Translations under genes and position numbers: made by a program
Assembly: GCA_905250115.1 (NCBI GenBank)
Contig: CAJNOI010000085.1
Span: 85,845-149,844, forward strand
Source of the DNA: Adineta steineri
Taxonomy: Eukaryota > Rotifera > Eurotatoria > Adinetida > Adinetidae
Direction of reading: 5' to 3'
DNA length: 64,000 nucleotides
Shown: piece by piece, positions 53,672 through 64,000 of the stretch
Layout of the letters: each line of letters opens with the position of its first letter
Numbering within the stretch: the first letter of the stretch is position 1
Notes under the pieces: generated by a model
Database searches by the model: none
The model's input: only the letters and a program-made list of their open reading frames with translations
Told to the model about the DNA's origin: nothing

Positions 53672-55514
53672 TTAAAGTTCTTTTCGAATAGCATCTTCTA
53701 GAACATCCATAGCAAAATTAGCATCTTCCATTGTAATACACATTGGTGGTTTTATACGAAAAACATTTCCAGAATTACCACCTTTTCCTAATAATAATCC
53801 ATTTTCTCGACAACGATCTAATATTGCATTCATTTTTGCTATTGGAAATGGTTTACGTGATTCCTATGAAAAAAAACAAAAAGAAAAATATGATATATTT
53901 CTATTCTTTTCTCTTATTGTTTTACTTTATCTGTAACCATTTCCATTCCAATAAGTAAACCTTTGCCACGAACATCACCAACAACATCAGGTAATTGATC
54001 ACGAAGTTTTGCTAAACGTTGTAAAATATGTGTACCAACTTTCAGAGTATTTTCTTGTAATTTTTCTTCTTTTATAACATCAAGTACAGCTGATGCAACA
54101 GCACAACCAATAGGATTTCCACCATATGTATTAAAATAATTTCCAATAGTTTTAGCTATTTCAGGTCGAGTTACAATAGCTGCAAATGGAAATCCATTTG
54201 CTATTGATTTAGCCATAACCACTAAAGAAAAATAACATATATATATTTAAAAAAAGAATGTCTCATTGCTTACCAATATCAGGTTTAGCTCCATGTGCTT
54301 GATAACCCCAGAAATGAGTTCCTGTACGACCAAATCCAGTTTGAACCTAATTTAAATAAATAAAATATTCATAAAATAAAAATTTTCTTTTGAAACAAAC
54401 TTCATCTGCAATATATAATCCACCATTTTGTTGTACAAGTTCTGTTGCTCGTTTAACATAGGTTTTTGGAAATTGAACTGAACCACCATATCCCTATTTA
54501 ATCATATTAGATTTTTCAAAAGTACATTATATATGCATATGTATAAACCTGAATTGATTCAATCCACATTCCAGCTACTTTCTTTTTCGAAACTTCATGG
54601 CTAAGTAATTCATCTAGTTGTTCAATATATTTATCTGATGCTTGGCATTGATCTTTTTCACAATTACATGAACGAGTCGTTTGAACAGGAGAATCTCGAC
54701 AATGTCGACCACCCCATATACCACGATATGGATCAGGATTCATAGCAACACGACTTCCAGTTAGATACGGTCGTTTAAATCTAATATTTCAAAATTTAAT
54801 AAAGAACAAAACTAAGTTTAATAAATACCCTGCAATATTTGTTAAACATAAAGTTGATTGAAGAACACCATGATAAGAATTTCTATTTACAAAAAAAATA
54901 TATTCAATATATATACATATTAATTGAATTATTTTACCTTAATGAAATAACTTCAGTCTGTTTTGTATATTCTTTTGCTAAATGTAATGCTAAATCATTT
55001 GCTTCTGATCCACTGTTTACAAATAAACACACCTGAAAGAAGAAAAAAAAAAGAGTTTGTTATTTTCTTTATCTTATTTCGTTGCATTATTATTTTCTCA
55101 CTGATAAACCTGTATCATCTTTAAAATGTTCTAATAGTTTTTCTGCATAATCTCGTACAGTATCTTGTAAATAATATGTTGATAAATGCCAATATTTATT
55201 CATTTGTTTTGTTGCTGCATCGATCAATTTTGGATGACAATGACCAACACCAACAGTAACAATACCAGCAAAAAAATCTAAATAACGTTTTCCAGCTGTA
55301 TCATAGATATACTGACGTTCAGCACGAGCAACATGTAAATGATCTTTATATTGAAGAAATGGAAATGAAAGATGTTGTGAAAAAAATTCACCAATTGATT
55401 TCTTATTTGTTGATGTACTTCGAATTATCTAAAGAAAAAAAACCGATCTATTTAATAAATAATTTTATTTGTAAATACTTGTTTTGACGTTGTATGAAGT
55501 GAGCGAAGCAACAT
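53672..55514 (-). CDS. AGXT2: Alanine-glyoxylate aminotransferase 2 (mitochondrial, PLP)
   Basis: Nine exons in phase, 55514-55479, 55428-55102, 55032-54938, 54882-54829, 54780-54549, 54493-54401, 54346-54274, 54221-53926 and 53863-53672, give about 465 aa. The short basic/hydroxylated N-terminus ([12 protein letters not shown]) fits a mitochondrial presequence. Class-III aminotransferase features are [40 protein letters not shown]-binding [13 protein letters not shown], the Schiff-base Lys in [15 protein letters not shown], and [12 protein letters not shown]. The AGXT2-specific insert [18 protein letters not shown] is present, which separates it from ETNPPL/PHYKPL. It would convert glyoxylate plus alanine to glycine plus pyruvate and also handle beta-aminoisobutyrate and dimethylarginines. 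All catalytic parts are present. It is slightly shorter than the human protein, mainly at the N-terminus. Confidence 0.93.
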
Positions 55515-56866
55515 TTTCTTTATCGATGTAAGTATTTTAATGGAGTATGTAAAGGTATTTTATTCTCGCAAAATAAAGAAAAAAAAAGATAAGACAACGT
55601 GTGTCATATGAGAAGCATCAATAGCAAATGATGTTACGTTTTACTTCGATATATATGAACTCTTATTCATAGATTAATCTTACTTGCTATCTATATGTTT
55701 AATTATTTGTAAACATGTGATAAGAAACAGTACATAACTGTAACAAAAAAATACTTTCTCCAAAATTTTAATTCCTACTGTATTGTATGATAGAATATTT
55801 TAAACGACTAAACACATTAGACTGTTGATTGTATTTCGGCTAGAAAGTTATAATATAGCTTTTATCTTATGTTTGTGTGAAAAGATAAAAATAAAAAACA
55901 AAACAACAATGATTTGAAGAACTTATCAAAAATATAAAACTAATGTTATCGTGCGCATATTCTCAACAAGCAAATTAAAGGTTAAACTGATCTTTCGGGA
56001 TATTTCATTTGTTAGAATATTTTGTCTTTTGTTTAAGTAGGTTAACGTACTGCAGACCTTATGATGAAAAAGATAATCAACAATACATGATTATTATTAG
56101 TTTATTTCTTTTCATTTTGATAAGTAAATAAATCATACTATCTTTTCTAAAAACATGAAACACATGTATATCAATCTGACGTTATATTAAGATAATTTTA
56201 ACTATGAGCCAAAATATATATACGCAGTATAGTGAAAATCTTTTTTGCCTGGAATATCGATTGTCATTGATATATATTTTCAATAGTAAACGCTAAAAAT
56301 CCAGATAAAAATAGACGGATATTGTTAGTAATGGAAGTGATAGAAAATTATTATGGTTCTTTTACTAAACTTGCTTTATTTTATAACAATTTTTATTTAC
56401 ATCATCAAAATCTTTTTGATTATAATCTACACTATTAATTCGAATATCCTTCTCATTTATTGTCAATTTCTCTCAACATCCATATCATTCTCGTTTATTA
56501 TATTATCCTTGATGCTTCATCTTTATCATTTGTTTATTTGATACTCAAATGGTTCATTTGATATAGTACGTTTATTTTCAGTGTATATTGAGATCAAATA
56601 CATATATTTTGAATTACATCAGATTTTCAAGTATTTCATTGTCTGATTTTGTAGCTTTCAGAATAATTTTGATTATCGATGGACACAAAAAATCACTGTA
56701 GTGGATAATACTTTCGTTAAAAGAGTAAACATAGTTTGTATTGATTCAAGATAAGCAAGAAGAGTTTATATCATTCAAAACAAATGAATTCAAGAGTTTT
56801 ATAAAAAGAAAAGAAAAAAAAACAGAACAAAAAATAAATCACTGTATTTTATCTCAATCATCATTC
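55515..56866. other. Intergenic spacer, nothing recognised
   Basis: About 1.35 kb, AT-rich. The longest open frame (56353-56541) is hydrophobic only because of T-rich codons and has no other support. It presumably carries the AGXT2 promoter. Confidence 0.5.
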
Positions 56867-58683
56867 TTATAATATTGATGATTTACGTAATTGAGATAGA
56901 AAACTATATCGTTGGTCAGTTGATTTTTGTTTTGTTGACGAAGATGGATGTCGTCTTGTCCAACCAATAATCAATGATTTTCTTGATGATAGTTCTTTAG
57001 TATTACGAGATTCTTTTCGTACAGATGAAGCAAGTAGAGGTGTTGATGATTCTTCTTGTGGAAGTTTTAACGATGGTAATCTTGGTGGGAGTGGTGAACA
57101 TGTACATTGACTATTATCACTCGTACTCGTTGTTGCTGTTGTTGTTGTAACTGGTTGAGGTGTAAGATATGATCGAGAAAAGTTACTATAAGGTATACTC
57201 GTTTGTTGATATAATTGCTGTGAATGATGACAACCTATTGGAGACTGATGACGATGATTCATTGTTAATAAATATTCCGGTATACATTCATATTGATGAT
57301 TTACTGGTGTATCATGACCATTAGTAATCATTTCTGTTGAGGAAATTTGTTGAGTTTCACTTAATTTCATAACATTCTGAGAGCAAATATTTCCCATTGG
57401 CATCAATTGATGAGAATAATAATCATCACAACAATTGCATGTATGTGATGTGCACTACAAAGACAAAAAAGATCTTATAATAAATCGAAATAACTTATGC
57501 ACAATCATAGTATCTCTATATGAGTATGAAAAGATTCTTTTCTTTAATTTAACTTAAACTATTCAATAAGCAATCTTTCACAGAATTAATATTCGATTGA
57601 TGCGTCTACAAAGATATATAATATTAGCATCTTTTTTGTAAATTAAATAGCAAAGTCATTTCTTGATCGAATACCCTCTATCATCAATGGTAAGTAATAA
57701 CATGACTTTCATTTATTTATTGATTCACTACAAGGTCATGCTTCAATATAGTTTGATTATAATCTTATTTTTATTTTCATACAAGCAACTGTATTATTTA
57801 ATTGTTTATCTATCGATTCATGCGTATAATATCAACATATTTTCTTTTTCTAAGCAGTGTAATCAACGAAAAAAAAGGATTTCTTTCTCAGTATTGTTCG
57901 ATCGATGAATAGAATCTTTGATGACTAATATGAGAAATTCGAATGTTTTTTTTACCTCGGATTTCATTATCTATTCACCTATAAAAAATATATTCTATTG
58001 AATGGGGGAGGGGGACAATAAAAGGATCCAGATGTTATTGATTTTATCATTGACAAGTGTCTATTATCAATTTCCGTAAGAGATTGATTGATATAAAAAA
58101 ATGTTTCACACCTGTCTGAGATCTTTTACACCCATACTTCATTTTCTAAAGTGTTTTCTCTCATTAACTAAAACAATATATTTGACCTTGAATATTTAAT
58201 CAACTAGAAAGCATTGTATTACCTTGTAATGTTCACTTGTTCTTGTACAATGACGACGATAATGATGAGATTTTGATGATACTGAAGCAGACATAATATA
58301 ATTTTGATATTGTTTTTCTTCTTTTCTTAATTTTCTAAAGTATTCCAACGAAGAAAAGATATTTTCAAAAAAAGAAATAGAAATTCTTATTTATACTTAA
58401 GACAAATAAAAATAGATATTGCAATAATAATACAACAAATAACACTAATTACAGCCAGAATTAAAAGAAAAATATTTAACCAATTGATTGGTGATTCTTC
58501 ATATTTTTGAAGAATTGTTGGTGATGAAGAATAACTAAGAATTTTCAATGATGGTCTTACACATCGACCATTTAATATTTCAACTGTTTGAAAATTTTCA
58601 AATAAAGATCCAGATGGTTTTGGAGGTGGACGAATTGCAAATAAAGGTGGAGGTGGTAAACGACGTAAACCATCATTCTTCAT
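56867..58683 (-). CDS. Single-pass membrane protein with Ser/Pro-rich cytoplasmic tail, 5' end uncertain
   Basis: Exons 58683-58397, 58334-58223 and 57454-56867 join in phase to give about 328 aa from the first visible ATG. Residues 1-67 include a proline-rich stretch (RRLPPPPLFAIRPPPKPSG). Residues about 68-93 are one strong helix (NIFLLILAVISVICCIIIAISIFICL), followed by a basic stop-transfer (KKLRKEEK). The tail holds a Cys/His-rich patch (CTSHTCNCCDDYY), a Thr run, and Ser/Arg-rich sequence (RKSLIIGWTRRHPSSS). The ATG directly follows ttttttag, a good splice acceptor, so an upstream exon with the true start and ectodomain may exist in 58.7-62 kb. I do not recognise the family. Exon joining is supported by the stop-transfer sequence continuing across the junction. 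Confidence 0.6.
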
Positions 58684-61600
58684 CTAAAAAAATGCCAATA
58701 ACAATATTTTTGACACTATATTATTAGAAAAAAAGCTTTTTCGTAGAAATAAATTCATAAGTCACGAACTACACATAGTTATTATCATACATTTCACATA
58801 CTGACCTTCCCTTTTTCCTTTATTCCATAGAAGAATTTTTTATTCCAATGCCACCATTTCTAGATGGGTAACGCCTTTTCACTCAATAAACAATGATGAT
58901 GACGAAGAAGGAAGATAGCGAGAGAAAAGTAGAGAGGGGAATAGATATTGTCCTTGGTAGGTGTCCCAGATTAAACTCAACGTTTATACTTCAGATGATT
59001 TTCGTCTTTTATAACATTCAACAAGTAGAATATATATATATACATATCTCATTATTACGTATTATAACGGGAAAAAAACTATTGAATGACCTAAACACTA
59101 GCTGTTATCACTATATACAAGTTGATATCGATGAAAATTCCTTGTCATCACATGTGCAAGTTGATATTCCATAGCTCAATGAATGTTATGTAAAAATCAG
59201 AAGAGAAAGAAAGAAAGAAAAAGAATATATATATACATATACATATACATATATGATTGATTTATCTCTATTGAATCGAATAAGAGCAAAGAGGAAAGAA
59301 AAGAAAAAGAATTGTCATTTTAAACATTCACAAATGTTTTGCCTCAAGGTCATTTTCTTTACATTCACTTATACAATTGAACAATCGTTTATCATCATAT
59401 GAGTATGAATGTGCATCCTTCAATTAAGAACTAATGACATGTGACAACCCTTTCATTAACACAAGATCAAAATAAGCCAAGGGCAATTCAAGCGAATCGA
59501 AAAAAAAATACTATATATTTTTGGATAAGCAACGTGATGCATAATCTTTTTCTACTATACTAAGCTCTGATACTCGATGCTCAAAGGCACATCGATCTAA
59601 TCCTATTTGTTATTCGATCCACATACTATATATATATTAATGTTCAGATGTATATCGAAAAAGAGAGAGTGAGAATGAGAATGAACTTATCATAATTATA
59701 TAATCATTTAATTAAAGAAAATGAACTCTTATTCACACCTTATGTCATTATTTTGACGACAAAAAAGAAAGAATTCCTACTTGTCTTTATCTATTCACCT
59801 AAGATGACCATACACGCAAACATCAATATATAAAGATTTTAATCTATATTATACAGTCAATTGATTCGTGTATGAAAAAATATGCATATGTTATTCAAGA
59901 CTTAAAACATTTCCTCTTCATTGAAAAGTTCTCAAAATGATGTAATCATCATATATGATAAAAACGAGACAAACAATTGAGAAATCATTCAACATCTGTT
60001 CAATATATACATACATATAAATTAATAGATGAAAAACATAATTCATTAATAAAAACTCACCCAATTTTTTCTTCTTCTTCTTCTTCTAAGATGACACTAA
60101 ATAATTCTACAAGTACTACTTATTATCTACACATCAGTATTCGCTCTATTGAACTTTTACTATTATTGATGATTATGCAAAGAATAAGAAGAATAATCTG
60201 GTGTGTGCATGTGCACAAAGATGATGAAAGAATTCTGTTATAGATTCCTTTTTTTTACTCGAGAAAAGAAAGAAAGGAGAGAAATAACGTAGAAATATCT
60301 AATGATAATAGGAATCGAAAGGTTCAATAGATAAAAAAATAAGAAGAAGAAGAAGAATTGTCTTTTGCCTTACTTAGTTCAATACATATATCATCTATAT
60401 TCTCTGATCCAATATTTGCCAAGTAGTATAAAAAGAAACAGAACATTTTTTTGTTCTCATCTCATTTCTCTTTCTCTCTTTCTACTTTATTATATGGAAT
60501 TAGCCTCATTCTTTCTTAGAGAAGGTCAATTCATACATATTTGGACAAATAAAAGAGGTTATTCCGTTGAAAGAATGTCTTTTTAGACAAAAAGAAACAT
60601 GCGGACACCTACAGTGTCATGTAAGACGATCTTTTCTTTTACATTCATATCCTACCTTATTATATGTATATGCATTGCGGGGGTATTGACCAGACGAATA
60701 GACTGTCTAATCTTTCTTTCTTTTTCGTCTATATGTGTTTGACAATGTGAACATATGCTTAGATGTTTATTGAACGTGGCGAGTGTTTGACAAATATTGA
60801 ATGTAATCCAACTGTATTTTAATTTGATTTTTTTCTTCTTTGAAGAAAAGTCTTTTTTATTCAAACGAAAGAAAATTATTTTCCATACATATAATATTTA
60901 TAAATATTCGGACCTTCAGAATATTTGTTGAGTTATGACACAAAAAAAAGAAGAATGTGATAATGATCTAATCAAAAGGGTATAGATTAAATTATGACCG
61001 AAACAGCTGGACAATGTCAAGTGGGAATAATATTGAGCTAGAGGCATGAGCGGTTCGAAATGAAAAAAGAAATTGCTTATGTGTCAATGATTCTCTTAGG
61101 ATAGGACAAGATATGTCATAGATACGGACAGGTCAATCTCTTCGGGCAACATAACTACTAAGTATGTCATTGCTCACATTGTGTGCAGACAAATGAGGAA
61201 TCCTATCATGAACAATGTCTATTCAAGAAAAAGAAAAGCTATGATCTTTTATGAATGAAAAAAAGATTATTCTACCAATAATTTCTTTTTTTTGTTATAG
61301 ACACTTATTAATGAAAACAATACTTTCGTGATTCGATTGAATTTATGAAAAATTTCTTCTTCGTATTCATTTATTAATCTATATATATTTTTTAGTTTTA
61401 ACAAGAAAGAAAAAAGAATGAGTTCCTATTTAAAATAAATCCGATCGGAAATTATATTCTTTCTTTGTTTCATTTTAACAAGTCATTTCAGTTGTTCTAT
61501 TCTACGATAATAGTTTATTATGTAACATTAATACTTGTTAAATAAGAGAAAAGACCTAACACATCGAATATATTACTAAATAACTTCATTATATTCTTAG

Positions 61601-62383
61601 ACAATTATCGATTCTATTACTTTTTTTTTTCAAGAGTATTTAATATAATTAACATCTCTGGAATTCATTTTTAACGGTTGAATTCTAGACTTAATATTAA
61701 TTATTTACAAAATGAGAATTACCAAGAATAGAAGGTTTCGATTTATAAAATGAATTATTCCAATAAAATCTTTATTATAAATAAATCCAAATGAGGCTAA
61801 GAAAATTCTACAAGTAGTCATGCCTATAGTATATATATCTACTAAAAATTTTACGAAAAATAACGATGTCACATTGATCGTGTCATCAGTATTAATTAAT
61901 TAATCGTAGTTATACAGTTTATTTTAATCGAAATACTATATCTATAATTTTCCAATGACTATCTGAGTGTCATACATGTCATTTTTCACAGACTACCTAC
62001 ACGTCATACTTGTCACATTTAAATCCACCCTAAATGTCATACCATACGACATTCAGATCGCTTCTAAACAAATTATATAATACTTAATAAAATATATTCA
62101 TGTTAGAATAAAAGCAAGACTGAACAATTATTCTCAACGATTCTGGTAATAATTGTGCATTTCTCCGGCGAAGTTTGAACTTTGTATTTATTGAGTAACA
62201 TATACCAAAACAAAATAACATACTGTATATTTTTTGATTGCACATTGTCATTGTAATTAATAATGAATCAAGAAAAAAAATATCGATATTTACTTTTATA
62301 CGCAATCATGCATGTCCCTCGCATATATAACATGATATATAGATTCGTTAGTAAACATATAATGAAATACGAATTAATCAAGG
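58684..62383. other. 3.7 kb low-complexity intergenic or intronic region
   Basis: No gene supported. It contains many short purine/pyrimidine runs, an (at)n/(acatat)n tract around 59228-59252, a (TTC)n tract at about 60069-60087, and aagaagaagaagaag near 60342-60356. It could include an upstream exon and long intron of the 56867-58683 gene, plus the promoter of the small gene at 62384. Small open frames here look like chance. Confidence 0.5.
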
Positions 62384-62700
62384 ATGCATCTAAAATCAAT
62401 CGGACGAAAATTATCGGACGAGGAAAAGAAAGAACATGAATGGGCTACTACAATGTATTTTCAAATGATGATTCCTGTAATAATTCTTATTATTGCTTTA
62501 TTCTTAGCTATTTTGAATGAAAAACCGGTAAGAGTTTTATTTTCTGTTAAAATTTGTAATACATTTTATTTTTTTAGAACAAAAATAATACACAGTATGG
62601 AGCAAATGATAACATATTAACAATAACTTGGAAAATTATCTATGAAAAATTTATATTAGCCAGAATTACACACAAACAAAATCAGAGTACACAAGATTGA
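62384..62700 (+). CDS. Small single-pass membrane protein, unknown
   Basis: Two exons, 62384-62527 and 62578-62700, join in phase 0 (AAACCG, then AACAAA) to give 88 aa. The N-terminus is charged (RKLSDEEKKEHEWATT). One helix follows, MYFQMMIPVIILIIALFLAIL, and then a polar C-terminus ending TQD. Splice signals are canonical (gtaaga ... tttttttag) and the intron is 50 bp, as elsewhere in the window. It resembles the general form of small integral membrane proteins, but I cannot name a family. An upstream exon is possible because the ATG follows an AT-rich stretch without other clues. Confidence 0.5.
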
Positions 62701-64000
62701 TTATTTCGGTGATATATAAAAATTTATACTTTTTTTTATCTAATCTTTATGTTTACATGTTTTTGTTTTTCTCTTTTTGTATGATATTGAATAAACAATA
62801 GTGATAACATATAGATTTATATCTTAGGTCGCAAAGATCGAAAGAAAAATATGAAGACATAGCGTATATAGTTATGGCGAAGAAAGATAGAATTACAAGT
62901 AACTATCGATATTGATCTATCTTATCAAAATTCTTCTTCATCTGTCTACATAACATAGAACTACAATGTTGAAACACCATTTTTTTGTACCAATATCAAG
63001 TAATGAAAAATATATAATCAAAATTATTAGTAGAATAAGTTTGGACAAATCTCTGATATTGTTTGACATGTTCTACATTCAAATAATTATAAGTATTGTT
63101 ATACCTTTTCTTTTAATTTTTCTTCAAATTATTTATCTACACATGTAAACAGATAGAGTAGGTTCGACTATGCCCTCTTTCTTTCTCTTCATTTATCTAA
63201 ATATGTAAGCAGACAAAAAACATATGCGTCGTATGTTCTACATGATCGAGTACAGCATAAATTGAATTTAGTATGTAATAATATGAAACATCGAAATATG
63301 ATGTGATATATTAAATGCGAAACAGAAACTTGAGAGAAAAGATTTATATTCAAACAAATGGAATTCGTTACATGTCTAATTGATTTATCGATGTCCGTCA
63401 TTTATAAATTAATAGATAAAATTATTCTTCAGTGTTAATTTTTTGATTTTACTATACATCTCTACATTTTATCATTGATTTCAACGCAATAGTATAACTA
63501 TATAGTCATCTAAGGATACTAAAATATTGTGTCTAAGTAGTTCGAGCATATTATTAGCATATTATTATATTTTTTCTTCGGCTCTTATACGCATGCAAAA
63601 ACAAATTTTATTTCCTTAAGAAACCATGTTCAATAACAGATTCATAAAAATGATTAGATGAATAAATCTTATTATTATTCTTCTATCTATTTCGAAAAAA
63701 TATAATTTCTTTTCGCACATTTTTATCAATTATATAAGGTCAACATGCCTTATCATCAGTTAAGTATTATATTCTAATTGATTATTAGACAATAAATTTT
63801 CGTCTATCTTCTTTCATGATAAATATATATATATAACTTTTAAAAAAAAGTTAACTGCATCATGATATATATGCATGAATAAACAGACTAAAAATATTTT
63901 ACAACTAAATGGAAATAATATTAATGTGCATCTGGTTCTAAATATAGTTAGTTAATTTTTTATGTAGGTCATATATATATCTATTAACTTTTAATAAGTA
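62701..64000. other. Terminal AT-rich region, nothing recognised
   Basis: 1.3 kb to the window end. A likely polyadenylation signal (aataaa near 62790) for the small gene lies about 90 bases after its stop. The remaining open frames are short and unsupported. Confidence 0.45.

Noticed and set aside
60652-60864. 70-aa minus-strand open frame as an ectodomain exon of the upstream membrane protein
   Set aside because: Lys-rich and without signal peptide or cysteines; no donor/acceptor chain could be supported.

Overview
The window is animal nuclear DNA. It is AT-rich, with many short (about 50-65 bp) GT-AG introns and compact genes on both strands. The best guess is a bdelloid rotifer (Rotaria/Adineta-like). 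The reasons are a long near-intronless gene joining an arginine-type ADP-ribosyltransferase to TPRs, a family expanded in bdelloids, and several degenerate GGGTGT-rich hairpins resembling the TGTGGG telomere unit reported for bdelloids. This assignment is inference; no marker gene such as rRNA is present. Exon boundaries were worked out by hand from splice signals and reading-frame continuity. For most genes every junction keeps phase and the exon lengths sum to a multiple of three.

Layout. 2-8832 (+): 3' part of a polycystin-1-like receptor/channel, starting inside a Ser/Thr-only mucin-like tract. 8833-11534: decayed DNA with a probable Ty3/gypsy integrase relic. 11535-12246 (+): small four-helix membrane protein. 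13043-14364 (+): secreted FG-GAP/VCBS-type protein. 14478-20092 (-) and 23731-28947 (+): a head-to-head pair of paralogues, each about 1350-1375 aa, with the order SAM, KH-like repeats, macro-like, TIR, then an unnamed C-terminal domain. 29420-32589 (+): ARM-TIR protein. 32920-34911 (+): ADP-ribosyltransferase-TPR protein. 35116-35914 (+): TMEM222. 36363-37312 (-): atypical 7TM receptor. 39143-42176 (+): A1CF/RBM46/RBM47-type RNA-binding protein. 43639-48236 (+): myosin-light-chain-kinase-like kinase with two alternative first exons. 48410-48970: broken copy of the neighbouring amidase's 3' region. 51008-53129 (-): amidase-signature enzyme. 53672-55514 (-): AGXT2. 56867-58683 (-): single-pass membrane protein. 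62384-62700 (+): small membrane protein.

The outstanding region is 14.5-34.9 kb. Four consecutive genes all carry domains tied to NAD+ or ADP-ribose: TIR (NAD+ cleavage or scaffold), macro (ADP-ribose reading) and ART (ADP-ribose writing), together with SAM, ARM and TPR assembly modules. The two SAM-KH-macro-TIR proteins look like PARP14-type readers whose catalytic end has been replaced by a TIR. Their TIRs have lost the expected catalytic glutamate, while the adjacent ARM-TIR protein keeps it. This suggests a SARM1-like ARM/SAM/TIR module spread over neighbouring genes, possibly an innate-immune or cell-death locus. The domain readings come from the sequence; the functional link is inference.
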